Positions 28,413-36,598 of a stretch of 64,000 nt of DNA are shown piece by piece; position 1 is the stretch's first letter; each line of letters opens with the position of its first letter. Below the pieces are notes generated by a model, which was not told the DNA's origin, did no database searches, and saw only the letters and a program-made list of their open reading frames with translations. The position numbers and the translations under genes are program-made. Where the stretch lies: contig JBHJIZ010000005.1 of NCBI GenBank assembly GCA_050043005.1, positions 7,400-71,399 on the forward strand, written 5' to 3'. The stretch comes from Thermohalobaculum sp050043005 (GTDB lineage Bacteria; Pseudomonadota; Alphaproteobacteria; Rhodobacterales; Rhodobacteraceae).

Positions 28413-28781
28413 ATGACCGACCAGACTCCGACCGATCAGTCCACAGCCGAGCCGCTGATCAAGCCGTCCTCGACCGAGCATCCGCTCTACGAGACGATTT
28501 GTGACGCCTGCCGCTCGGTGCACGATCCCGAAATCCCGGTGAATATCTTCGAGCTTGGTCTGATCTACTCGATTCGCATCTCGGACGAAGGAGATGTGGC
28601 AATCGACATGTCGCTGACTGCGCCCGGTTGCCCGGTGGCGGGCGAGATGCCGGGCTGGGTGGCAGATGCGGTCGAGCCGCTGCCCGGGGTGAAAACGGTC
28701 GACGTACAGTTGGTGTGGGAGCCGCCCTGGGGCATGGAAATGCTGACCGACGTTGCCCGCCTGGAGCTCGGATTTATGTGA
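28413..28781 (+). CDS. sufT: SufT/MIP18-family Fe-S assembly protein (DUF59)
   Basis: This 122-residue cytoplasmic protein contains one DUF59/MIP18 domain: VHDPEIPVNIFELGLIYSI near residue 36, then SLTAPGCPVAGEMP with the conserved Cys near residue 73. SufT-type proteins help mature Fe-S enzymes. The ATG at 28413 follows GGGATCGC and fits the domain boundary; longer in-frame starts would run through the divergent tgt promoter. An A-type Fe-S carrier gene follows after 57 bases that contain a parS-like site and a CtrA-type box. Confidence 0.88.
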   Translation: MTDQTPTDQSTAEPLIKPSSTEHPLYETICDACRSVHDPEIPVNIFELGLIYSIRISDEGDVAIDMSLTAPGCPVAGEMPGWVADAVEPLPGVKTVDVQLVWEPPWGMEMLTDVARLELGFM

Positions 28782-28782
28782 A

Positions 28783-28797
28783 TTAACAACCTGTTAA
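28783..28797 (+). promoter_or_regulatory. CtrA-type box TTAA-N7-TTAA
   Basis: TTAACAACCTGTTAA matches the full alphaproteobacterial CtrA consensus TTAA-N7-TTAA with exact spacing. It begins directly after the SufT-like stop and ends one base before the parS-like palindrome. Binding is inferred. Confidence 0.5.
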
Positions 28798-28798
28798 G

Positions 28799-28814
28799 TG
28801 TTTCACGTGGAACA
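28799..28814. promoter_or_regulatory. parS-like centromere site
   Basis: TGTTTCACGTGGAACA matches 15 of 16 bases of the widespread bacterial parS consensus TGTTTCACGTGAAACA. It combines a TTTCAC left half with a half-site equal to TTCCAC on the other strand, both forms being known in parS sites. ParB binds such sites for chromosome partitioning, and they cluster near oriC. It is intergenic, between the sufT and sufA genes. Confidence 0.72.
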
Positions 28815-28838
28815 ATCTTGAGCAGGATGGAGGTCTGA

Positions 28839-29189
28839 ATGTTCGGCATTCCCGGGAAAGATCCGGTGACGCTCACGCCAGCGGCGATCAAGCGCATTTC
28901 CTCACTGATGGATGGCGGTGAGGTCAAAGGCTTGCGGATCGGGGTCAAGAAGGGTGGCTGTGCGGGCATGGAGTACACCATGGAGCACGCGACCGAGATC
29001 GGCGATCATGACGCGATTGTCGAAAAAGAAGGTGCCCGCGTGATGATTGCGCCAATGGCGCAAATGTTCCTGATCGGGACCGAGATCGACTATCAGACCT
29101 CGCTGCTCGAAAGCGGATTCGTCTTCAACAACCCCAATGTCTCCGAAGCGTGTGGCTGCGGGGAATCGATCAAGTTCGAAGGCATGTGA
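28839..29189 (+). CDS. sufA: A-type Fe-S cluster carrier (HesB/IscA/SufA family)
   Basis: A 116-residue carrier that receives and passes on Fe-S clusters. The three conserved cysteines are visible: GGCAGMEY near residue 41 and EACGCGES near residues 107-109. The start follows GGAGGTCTGA, a strong site. The stop TGA at 29187-29189 overlaps the ATG of the next gene by one base. With the SufT-like gene upstream this is a small Fe-S maturation unit; the sufBCDS genes are not in the window. Confidence 0.9.
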   Translation: MFGIPGKDPVTLTPAAIKRISSLMDGGEVKGLRIGVKKGGCAGMEYTMEHATEIGDHDAIVEKEGARVMIAPMAQMFLIGTEIDYQTSLLESGFVFNNPNVSEACGCGESIKFEGM

Positions 29190-29563
29190 TGCGCTGGCGG
29201 CGTCTCCGGCGCCCCACGACCCAACTTGCACGCGCTGGCGAACGCACGTGTATCCTGACCGTGGATCGTGCTGTGCCTTCCGTCAGGTTTCGCGCGACCA
29301 CGCTGCAGGGTGAGCCCACTGGACGGATCGAGGTCGAAACAGGCTCACCGGATACCCCGGACATGTCGGTGAGAGATCTTGCCAGCGAAGTCGAGATACG
29401 TGGCGATGGTCTGGTCCGGGTCTCGATCATTCCGCGGAGCGACACCGCAATCACATTCCTCCCAACAGAGACACCGGCATCGCCACTTTGGTTCGCGGTC
29501 GGGGCAATCCTCGTGTTCGGGGCAAGCATCTGGACGGCCTGGGATTTCTTCGGAGGTGCTTGA
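29189..29563 (+). CDS. Small C-terminally anchored membrane protein, unknown
   Basis: This 124-residue protein begins with a very basic stretch (MRWRRLRRPTTQLARAGERT) and ends with a hydrophobic helix (LWFAVGAILVFGASIWTAW) followed by DFFGGA. The middle is polar and predicted beta-rich. No family is recognised. The start overlaps the sufA stop by one base (TGATG) and the TfoX-like gene starts directly after its stop, so it is translationally linked in a compact operon. A shorter protein starting downstream of the Arg-rich stretch is possible. Confidence 0.65.
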   Translation: MRWRRLRRPTTQLARAGERTCILTVDRAVPSVRFRATTLQGEPTGRIEVETGSPDTPDMSVRDLASEVEIRGDGLVRVSIIPRSDTAITFLPTETPASPLWFAVGAILVFGASIWTAWDFFGGA

Positions 29564-29956
29564 ATGGCGCTGTCGCCCGAATTTCGCGAATACGTGCTCG
29601 ACCACTTCTCTGAACTCGGGCCGGTCGAGATCAAGCGCATGTTCGGCGGTGCTGGTTTGTACCTTGGGGATGCCTGCTTCGCGCTAGTTCTAAGCTCCGA
29701 GGCGATCCTGATGCGGGGAGACGACGACCTGGGCCCTGAGTTCGAGGCTGCCGGGTCCGAGCAGTGGATCTATGAGAACAAGACGCGCGGGCCTGTTTCC
29801 ATGCCGTACTGGACCCTGCCCGATGCTGCGATGGACGATCCCGAGGAGGCCGTCACCTGGGCGCGCAAGTCTCTGGTTCCGGCAGAGCAGGCCGCAGCAA
29901 AGAAGCGCGCGGCGAAGGCCCGGAAAGCCGCTCGCAGGCCCACTGCGAAAACCTGA
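29564..29956 (+). CDS. TfoX/Sxy N-terminal domain protein
   Basis: This 130-residue protein contains the TfoX N-terminal fold: VLDHFSELGPVEIKRMFGGAGLYLGD and SMPYWTLPDAAMDDPEEAVTW match the family in order. The C-terminal 25 residues are Lys/Ala/Arg-rich. TfoX/Sxy proteins regulate competence in gammaproteobacteria, where they have a second domain; this alphaproteobacterial form has only the N-terminal domain and its role is unknown. The ATG follows the upstream stop with no gap. Confidence 0.82.
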   Translation: MALSPEFREYVLDHFSELGPVEIKRMFGGAGLYLGDACFALVLSSEAILMRGDDDLGPEFEAAGSEQWIYENKTRGPVSMPYWTLPDAAMDDPEEAVTWARKSLVPAEQAAAKKRAAKARKAARRPTAKT

Positions 29957-30021
29957 CGGTTGCGGCGGTCACCCGTTCCGCTAGAACGGCATCGCACACG
30001 AATTGATCGATGGGGGTCTCG

Positions 30022-30759
30022 ATGACGCGCCGCAAGATTGCAGCCGGAAACTGGAAGATGAACGGGCTCGCGGCCTCGATCGCCGAACTTCGGAAGCTAA
30101 TGGAGACAACGGCGGGCTGCGACGTCATTCTTTGCCCTCCCGCAACGCTGATACAGTCCTTCGCCGCTCAGGCTGATGGCAGTGGCGTGCAGATCGGCGG
30201 GCAGGACTGTCACACAGCCTCGAGCGGTGCGCACACCGGTGACTTGTCTGCAGAGATGTTGCGCGATGCCGGAGCGACCGCCGTCATCGTCGGACATTCG
30301 GAGCGACGGCAGGATCACGGAGAGACGAGCGACGCGGTACGCGCCAAGGCCGAGGCCGCGTGGCGCGCAGGACTGATCGCCATCATTTGCGTGGGCGAGA
30401 CCGAGGCTGAACGCGACCAGGGCAAAGCGCTGGACATCGTCCGTCTTCAGGTTCGGGATTCACTACCAGCCGAAGCAACATCGGCGAATACCGTCATCGC
30501 CTACGAGCCAGTCTGGGCAATCGGCACCGGTAGAGTTCCGTCACCGGAGGACATCGCCGAGATGCACGGCGATATCCGGGCGACACTGCAGAGCGTTATA
30601 GGAGAAATCGCGAGAGATCTTCGCGTTTTGTACGGAGGTTCGGTGAAGCCCGGCAACGCGGCAGAGATCTTCGCGATCGAAAACGTCGATGGAGGGCTCG
30701 TTGGCGGAGCGTCGCTTAAGGCTGAGGACTTCTCACAAATCGTACGTGCCGCCGGGTGA
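30022..30759 (+). CDS. tpiA: Triose-phosphate isomerase
   Basis: TpiA interconverts dihydroxyacetone phosphate and glyceraldehyde 3-phosphate. The 245-residue TIM barrel begins MTRRKIAAGNWKMNG with its catalytic Lys near residue 13, has the catalytic His in VGHSERR near residue 93, the catalytic Glu in YEPVWAIGTG near residue 161, and the phosphate-binding loop YGGSVKPGNA. The ATG at 30022 follows GGGGGTCTC; an in-frame ATG 12 bases upstream lacks a good site. It follows the TfoX-like gene by 65 bases. Confidence 0.96.
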   Translation: MTRRKIAAGNWKMNGLAASIAELRKLMETTAGCDVILCPPATLIQSFAAQADGSGVQIGGQDCHTASSGAHTGDLSAEMLRDAGATAVIVGHSERRQDHGETSDAVRAKAEAAWRAGLIAIICVGETEAERDQGKALDIVRLQVRDSLPAEATSANTVIAYEPVWAIGTGRVPSPEDIAEMHGDIRATLQSVIGEIARDLRVLYGGSVKPGNAAEIFAIENVDGGLVGGASLKAEDFSQIVRAAG

Positions 30760-30792
30760 TCGGCGGCACCGAGGCTTTCGGAGCTCTCGCGG

Positions 30793-31317
30793 TCAGTTGA
30801 GGAAAGTCTTCGCCTGGCCGACCCAGTCGTCGCGAATACAACGACCCTTGACCGTCATCAGGTTCTCATCGAGCCATGCCAAGCCGTCATCGTCGAACGA
30901 GGCGAGTTGCGAGAACTTGTAGACACCAAGTTTGTGAAGCTGCGTCTGGAGCCCCGGTCCGACACCTTTGATCTTCGTCAGGTCGTCGACGTCTTCAGGA
31001 GCTTCTGCCAGCAGGCATTTCGGTGAAGCGAGAGGCGCGTCGACCTCGACACTCTCCTCTGGCATCGCGATCGGTTGTACGGTTGGGGCTGGAGCCTCCG
31101 CTTTCGTCTTTGCGGGAGCCACATCTTTCACGTCGGCAGGTGTCGTCGTCGCGTGCTCGAACGGGAACATCATCTGAGGCGTCATGGTGTTCGCCAGACC
31201 CTCAAACCGCCAAGGAACACCAAAGAGTGGTGCCGATGGAAAGAAACTGACCCAAAAGTCAAATGCCTGCTTTGCGGGCTCGAAGGCCGTCTCGTATGCT
31301 TTATCGAAGCCAGTCAT
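30793..31317 (-). CDS. HhH-domain protein behind PhaR-like operators (phasin-like candidate)
   Basis: This 174-residue protein begins MTGFDKAYETAFEPAKQAFD, an amphipathic helical stretch, then a Pro/Ala-rich spacer (about residues 60-115), then a helix-hairpin-helix region containing DDLTKIKGVGPGLQTQLHKL near residue 122. The start has a strong GGAGG site 6 bases upstream. The promoter carries two CTGC-N3-GCAR palindromes, the pattern bound by PhaR, which controls polyhydroxybutyrate granule genes in Rhodobacterales. The N-terminal helix suits a granule-surface protein, but a classical phasin domain is not obvious. The HhH segment resembles those in proteins that bind DNA or other partners. 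Confidence 0.65.
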   Translation of the reverse strand: MTGFDKAYETAFEPAKQAFDFWVSFFPSAPLFGVPWRFEGLANTMTPQMMFPFEHATTTPADVKDVAPAKTKAEAPAPTVQPIAMPEESVEVDAPLASPKCLLAEAPEDVDDLTKIKGVGPGLQTQLHKLGVYKFSQLASFDDDGLAWLDENLMTVKGRCIRDDWVGQAKTFLN

Positions 31318-31336
31318 GCTCAACCTCCCGATGATG

Positions 31337-31378
31337 CTGCGTTGCAGCGATAGTAAGGAATGAAATGCTGCATTGCAA
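31337..31378. promoter_or_regulatory. Two PhaR-like CTGC-N3-GCAR palindromes
   Basis: CTGCGTTGCAG (31337-31347) is an exact CTGC-N3-GCAG palindrome; CTGCATTGCAA (31368-31378) matches with one change. They are 31 bases apart, about three helical turns. They lie 20-60 bases upstream of the minus-strand HhH gene and also upstream of gluQ. PhaR binding is inferred from the published consensus as I recall it. Confidence 0.55.
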
Positions 31379-31428
31379 CATTTCTGTGCTCGCTTGCGGC
31401 GAATTGACGTCCACGGGGCGATCGCAGC

Positions 31429-32307
31429 ATGGGTATGTCGATGATCGTTGAACGCTTCGCCCCCAGTCCCACCGGGCTTTTGCACATTGGCCATGCTTAT
31501 TCCGCGTGGCGTTGCTTCAAATCGGCACGCGACGTGGGTGGGCGTTTCCTGCTGCGAATGGAGGATCTCGATGCATCCCGCGTTCGCGAAGCATATTACG
31601 ATGCAATTGAGAGGGATCTTCACTGGTTGGAACTGGACTGGGACGGACCAGTTCTAAGGCAGTCACATCGGCGCGAGGCCTATGCCGAGGTCATCGACTA
31701 CCTTTGGTCACTGGATTTGCTCTATCGGTGCACCTGCACGCGCCGCGATATTCAAGAGGCAATCGTGGCGCCGCAGGAAGGCGAGAACAGCGGCTCTCAG
31801 ATTTATCCCGGAACGTGCCGCAACAAAAAGACCGCATTCGAATCCGAAGGGGCGCTTCGCCTCGATCTCGAGGCCGCCATTGACCGCCTAGGCGGTGCAG
31901 AACGGCTGGAGATGACGAGAATCCGATCGGCCAGCGATTCTTGCGCCGCTTTACCTGAAACCGTTGACGTTGCCCTCCTGCAGAATTCGGGCGGGGATGT
32001 CGTGATCGTGCGCCGGGACGGCGTGCCCGCATATCATCTGACCGTCGTGATTGATGACGCCTTCCAGGGCGTGACACATGTGACGCGCGGCGCGGATCTT
32101 GCCGAAGCGACGCATGTACAGCGCGTTTTGCAAGCCCTGCTGAGCTATCCCGACCCGGTCTATCGCCATCATCGCCTCGTCCGTGACGAATCCGGGAAGC
32201 GGCTGGCCAAGCGTGACGATGCGCGCGCCATATCCAGTTATCGCGAGGCAGGCCTGTCGCCCGGGGATGTCTTCAGGATGATCGGCGTCAGCGATCCGGC
32301 TGGTTAA
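31429..32307 (+). CDS. gluQ: Glutamyl-Q tRNA(Asp) synthetase
   Basis: GluQ-RS attaches glutamate to the queuosine of tRNA(Asp). At 292 residues it is a truncated GluRS-like protein lacking the anticodon-binding domain, as expected. It has FAPSPTGLLHIGHAYSAW with HIGH at residues 19-22, a Cys-containing zinc region (YRCTCTRR near residue 100, with CRNKK downstream), and a KRLAKR motif replacing KMSKS near residue 261. Three in-frame ATG codons lie within the first 15 bases; 31429 is the most upstream. Its 3' end overlaps the convergent AsmA-like gene by 20 bases. Confidence 0.93.
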   Translation: MGMSMIVERFAPSPTGLLHIGHAYSAWRCFKSARDVGGRFLLRMEDLDASRVREAYYDAIERDLHWLELDWDGPVLRQSHRREAYAEVIDYLWSLDLLYRCTCTRRDIQEAIVAPQEGENSGSQIYPGTCRNKKTAFESEGALRLDLEAAIDRLGGAERLEMTRIRSASDSCAALPETVDVALLQNSGGDVVIVRRDGVPAYHLTVVIDDAFQGVTHVTRGADLAEATHVQRVLQALLSYPDPVYRHHRLVRDESGKRLAKRDDARAISSYREAGLSPGDVFRMIGVSDPAG

Positions 32308-35300
32308 GTCTGCGCTGAAAGTCTTCTGACGGTTCCCCGCCAGATCCTGAAAAGATGCCCCTCAGAAATCCCGGCGTCAGCAGGGAAAGCGGATTGATGG
32401 ACAGATCAGGATCGCTGGCCGGTCCCTTCAGCGTAAAGGTCATCGCAATGATCCCCTCGCCCTCACCACCCGACAACAGTGTTCCGAGGAGCGGTACATC
32501 GTTGAGCGCACCGGTTAGGCCGTATGCTGGTGAGATCACACCGCGCAGATCCAGACTTCCGCTGTCCTCGTCTATGGATCCGTTCACCTTCAGCGCGAGC
32601 GCGGAACTTGCAGCAATGGCATCGGTCAGGGCGATCTCGCCGTCGCGCAACGAAAACGGTACCCAGATTTTGCGGAATGACAGGCCGGTCGTCTCGACGG
32701 TATTTTCAACGTTTTCGTCAAAGCCACCGCCCCGGATCACATCGCGAAAGGTCGCCTCGGATCGGACCGTGAGATCGTCGATGCGCATGCTCCCGTCCAG
32801 GTTCGCTTCCGCATCGATATCCGCCGTCAACGTCAGTTTTCCACCCGCTGCATCGGTGTAGAGATCTAGCGCCTTCAACAGTCCGCCTGCGTCCTCGCTT
32901 TCAAGGACCAACTTTCCGGTACCACTGGCATCTCGCGCGAGAATCGCGACCACTGGCGTTTTGGCTTGCACCGCGCCTTCGATACGGGCCGACAACGCGC
33001 CAGTTGACGCCTGCTCGAACGAGCCGGTCGCCGCTGAAAGCTCCAGACCCTCGCGCAGGATGAGTTCATCGATCGCAAAACGTGCCGAGATCGGGGTCGC
33101 GGGTTCATCGGGCGTGCTCGACCCGTCGCCGCCAAAACGCTCGCGCAGCTTCTCCAGGTCTATCTTGCGGCCTGCGATGACCACTGTCAGCGCTCCGCTT
33201 GCGTCTTTGGTGATCTGCGCGCGCGCATCAAGCGCTCTGCCAACGCGCGCCCGGTTCAAATCCGCGGATGTCAATTCACCTTCCGCGTTGAGTTCGAGCG
33301 CGCCGTCCAGGGAAAGCTCCGATGTCTCAAGGCGCAGTCGTTCGATCGTCACCGGCGCATCGGCCGAAATTTCGACACGCAACCTGCCGGGCTCTCCGAT
33401 CTCCTTGCGCCACGAAAGAGCTTCGGAACCCAGTCCTGCGTCCTTTAGATCGGCATCGATGCTCAATCTGGACGGCGCATCGTCGGTTTGCTCCAGTGTA
33501 AGCGACGTGTCAGCCTGACCGGCTAAGTTCAGATCCTCCAGACCGAACTTCTCGGCGATCTCAGCAGTGACAGGGCCCTCCAGACGCATAGCACTTGCCG
33601 CATTCTCGTTTCCGTAACTCTCACTCCACGACAACTCGAAGGGTTGCCCCTCGATGGTCGCCGGTCCGGACAGCGTCATCCTTGCCGTATTGGCCTCAAG
33701 CTCGAGCTTTTCAGCTGAAACGGACAAAGACCGATCTGGATCGAGCGGATAGTCATAGGTCAGATCCGTGAGTTCTGATCTTGCGCGGACTTTGACGTCC
33801 TCTAGCAACAGGTCTTGCTCAAGCGGGAAATCAACTTCGACATCTATCCGGGCCTTGCCGTCCAGCGTTCGCAAATCGGCTCCGAGTTTCGAGATCAGGC
33901 GCAGCGGAGGCTCGTCAATCAACGCCATGACCGCCGGAGCATCACCCACCGCGGCAATCTGGATATCGGCATCCGTGACTGGGGCCGAGAAGTTGAAGAT
34001 CCCGACGCGGGATCCGCCTAGCCCGATTCGGGACCCGGTCTTCCCTGGCGAGACATAGCCGTCATCGACGTCGAGGATCAGCGTCTCCAGTGTCAAAGCG
34101 CCTACACCTGAGAGCGATCTGAGCGGTGACATCTGATCCAGATAACGCGAGTCCAGATCGTTGAACCGAAAGTTCATTTGGAGCTCTTCGCGTGCACCGA
34201 GTTGTAGCGACGCGTGCACGTCCGTGACATTTGAAGTCAGGATATTGTCGTCGATCCACGTTCGGGCGTTCACAGCTGCTTCAAGTGGCCAGAACCGCAA
34301 AAGATCCCGCATGGTGATCTGATCGGTCGAAACTCGAAGTCCGCCATCCCAGATCCCATTTCGGTCTTGAAACCGGCCGGACATCGAAATGGCAGCCTGT
34401 GCGTGAACGATGTCGGCAGAATGCAGATCAATGCTGGCGGTCTGGCGATCCCAGGCTGCCAGAACCGCGCCGCCATCGAAGCTGAGCGGTTCCTGAAAAA
34501 GACCCTTGGGATTGGCAAAGAGTTCGCTGAGGTTCACCTGAGTCTTCAGACTGGTGACTGTGCCCTCCGCGTCCAGGTCCATCCGCGCGGTTCCGTTCAT
34601 CCGCATCGAGAACTGATCTGACGCAAGGGTGAAGTCTTCGATCTTCACGATCTGATCCCCGGGATCCGCCCCGAAGACCAGTCTTGCGAACTGATATTCG
34701 AGCGGCGCTTCGGACAACAAAACCGCGCCATCTTCGGCCACCAGGACACCTGATATGTTTCCTATGGAGCCGTCTCGGTTCAGTTCGGCGGTGCTACGCC
34801 CTTCGACAACGCCGCGCACAAGCTGCAACCATTCCAGACCAGGCGCCAGTCGCGCAATCTCGCGCGCAGCGGCGCGTCCGAACTGTGCGCTTAGCAAGGT
34901 CGTTCCCTTGCCTCGGGGACGGTCGGCGAGCACCCGCAGGGAAAGCTCGCTTGGTTCTTCCGAAAGTTCGTCTAGCGTCAGGATCGCCCGCGCACCACCC
35001 TCATATTGCGTGATCGTGAGATCGGCGGAACGGGCAATCCAGGCTTCTTCGGCGCCTCGATCATCATAGGTCAAACGGGCACCAAGGATCTTTACGGATT
35101 CCAGCTTCGCAAGAAGACCAAGTGGTTCCTGATCGCCGACAAACCCATCCACCAATGCCGAAAGACGATCGGGCCCGTCTGACTGGACAGGACTTTCCTG
35201 GGCGATCGGGCTCGGGGGCGTCTCGGAGCCGACGCCAATCCCGAAGCGCCCGTCAGCCGCACGCGCAATCGAAATTGTGGGCGCAATCAGCGAGATCTGG

Positions 35301-35701
35301 ATGGGCTGAATCCGGCCCTGGATCAGGTCGGCCATATGAAATGCCGCGGAAAGATCCGGAACTTCCAGAACCCGCCCATCGGACAAGGTTTCAAGCCGCA
35401 CGTCCCGAAACCTGATCCCCGAAGGTGCTTTTTCCTCGCCCAAAGAGAGCACCAGTTCGCCGATCTCTAGCTTCGCGTCTGGCTCGAATGCGTTCACACG
35501 CTCTGAGACAATGTCAGACAGCAACGGAAGCGCGATGGGCCCCTGTAGCAGGCGCGCGTAAAGCAGCGCGATGCCAAGTATCACAATAACCGAGGCGCCC
35601 AAGGTCAGCCTGATCACTGCGCTGATGCAAATGCCGCAAACGCGCCCTAACGACAACGGCGCCTTTTGTGCCGAATTCTCTCGGGAGCGCTTAGGGCGCA
35701 T
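32288..35701 (-). CDS. Large AsmA/YhdP-like envelope protein (DUF3971-type)
   Basis: A 1137-residue protein with a basic N-terminus, one transmembrane segment (about residues 28-50) and a very long beta-rich periplasmic part. The N-terminal region (PTISIARAADGRFGIGVGS) and repeated short beta elements match AsmA-superfamily bridge proteins, and the C-terminus (SGSLDLRGVISPAYGLTGAL, then GPASDPDLSINPLSLLTPG) matches the AsmA-like C-terminal domain. Such proteins, including YhdP and TamB, are linked to phospholipid transport to the outer membrane. The upstream DUF3971 segment is assigned from general pattern. The start is ATG at 35701. Confidence 0.85.
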   Translation of the reverse strand: MRPKRSRENSAQKAPLSLGRVCGICISAVIRLTLGASVIVILGIALLYARLLQGPIALPLLSDIVSERVNAFEPDAKLEIGELVLSLGEEKAPSGIRFRDVRLETLSDGRVLEVPDLSAAFHMADLIQGRIQPIQISLIAPTISIARAADGRFGIGVGSETPPSPIAQESPVQSDGPDRLSALVDGFVGDQEPLGLLAKLESVKILGARLTYDDRGAEEAWIARSADLTITQYEGGARAILTLDELSEEPSELSLRVLADRPRGKGTTLLSAQFGRAAAREIARLAPGLEWLQLVRGVVEGRSTAELNRDGSIGNISGVLVAEDGAVLLSEAPLEYQFARLVFGADPGDQIVKIEDFTLASDQFSMRMNGTARMDLDAEGTVTSLKTQVNLSELFANPKGLFQEPLSFDGGAVLAAWDRQTASIDLHSADIVHAQAAISMSGRFQDRNGIWDGGLRVSTDQITMRDLLRFWPLEAAVNARTWIDDNILTSNVTDVHASLQLGAREELQMNFRFNDLDSRYLDQMSPLRSLSGVGALTLETLILDVDDGYVSPGKTGSRIGLGGSRVGIFNFSAPVTDADIQIAAVGDAPAVMALIDEPPLRLISKLGADLRTLDGKARIDVEVDFPLEQDLLLEDVKVRARSELTDLTYDYPLDPDRSLSVSAEKLELEANTARMTLSGPATIEGQPFELSWSESYGNENAASAMRLEGPVTAEIAEKFGLEDLNLAGQADTSLTLEQTDDAPSRLSIDADLKDAGLGSEALSWRKEIGEPGRLRVEISADAPVTIERLRLETSELSLDGALELNAEGELTSADLNRARVGRALDARAQITKDASGALTVVIAGRKIDLEKLRERFGGDGSSTPDEPATPISARFAIDELILREGLELSAATGSFEQASTGALSARIEGAVQAKTPVVAILARDASGTGKLVLESEDAGGLLKALDLYTDAAGGKLTLTADIDAEANLDGSMRIDDLTVRSEATFRDVIRGGGFDENVENTVETTGLSFRKIWVPFSLRDGEIALTDAIAASSALALKVNGSIDEDSGSLDLRGVISPAYGLTGALNDVPLLGTLLSGGEGEGIIAMTFTLKGPASDPDLSINPLSLLTPGFLRGIFSGSGGEPSEDFQRRLNQPDR

Positions 35702-35819
35702 CTTCTGATCAACCTCTCACGCAAGACGTTATCCGGTGTCGCATGTTGAACGCGCCAAGCCAATCTTTCCGGTTAGATCGTCCGAGGGGTCTTGCGGATT
35801 TGCCTGGCCGTGACGAGGA

Positions 35820-36596
35820 TCAAGCCTCCCACGGAACTCCCCCAGCGAAGGCATGATACTGGGTCTTGGCCATGTGAGCGGCATCGATTGGGATCATCTG
35901 GCCGGACACCGCGCGGGCGCCGTCCGAGCATAGGAAGGCGATGACCGATGCGATGTCTTCCGGCTCGACAAGCAATCCCAATGCATTGGAGTCCCGGATG
36001 GCTTGCGGATCTCGCTCGCCAGACGCAATTCGAGCCTTGATGGCGGGGGTCATGACATAGGTTGGCGCGACACCGTTTACGCGGACACCGAACCGGCCCA
36101 GTTCCACGGCCAGCATTTCGGTCAGTCTCAGGATCGCAGTCTTCGATGGACAGTATGCGGCAAGCGGCAACGGTACGAAGGAGTTGATCGATCCAAGGGT
36201 AACGATCGCACCTGACGCTTGCTCTGCCATGATCTTGCCGACGGCCCGGCAGGTATGAACGGTACCGTTGTAGTTGATCTGCCAAAGCCGGTCATGCGCC
36301 TCGGGCTCCATGTCCAGAATTGTGGACGGTGTCTCCAGAATTCCCGCTGCTGCAACGCAGGCATCGATCCGGCCGAGAGCGCGCGCGACACCGCCGACAG
36401 CCGTCTCGATCGCTGCTGGCTCGGCCACGTCACATGCAAAGAAATGTGCCGCATCGCCGATGCTGCGCACAACGTCCGGCCCTTTCTCGGTATCGCGGTC
36501 CAGCACGGCAACTTCAAAGCCCGCCGCTGCGAACTTACGGGCCGATGCCTCACCGATCCCGCTTGCGCCCCCGGTCACCAGCGCCACCTTCTGCAT
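35820..36596 (-). CDS. Short-chain dehydrogenase/reductase
   Basis: A 258-residue Rossmann-fold oxidoreductase of the classical SDR family. The cofactor motif GGASGIG is near residue 8, the AAAGIL stabilising motif near residue 83, and the catalytic YCPSK motif near residue 149 with a preceding Ser (TLGSINSF). The N-terminal Asp (VLDRD) suggests NAD preference. The ATG at 36596 lies 2 bases after the upstream metallo-beta-lactamase stop, with GAGG upstream, so the two are coupled. It is the distal gene of a catabolic block reaching back to the PrpF-like gene. The substrate is unknown. Confidence 0.86.
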   Translation of the reverse strand: MQKVALVTGGASGIGEASARKFAAAGFEVAVLDRDTEKGPDVVRSIGDAAHFFACDVAEPAAIETAVGGVARALGRIDACVAAAGILETPSTILDMEPEAHDRLWQINYNGTVHTCRAVGKIMAEQASGAIVTLGSINSFVPLPLAAYCPSKTAILRLTEMLAVELGRFGVRVNGVAPTYVMTPAIKARIASGERDPQAIRDSNALGLLVEPEDIASVIAFLCSDGARAVSGQMIPIDAAHMAKTQYHAFAGGVPWEA

Positions 36597-36598
36597 CG

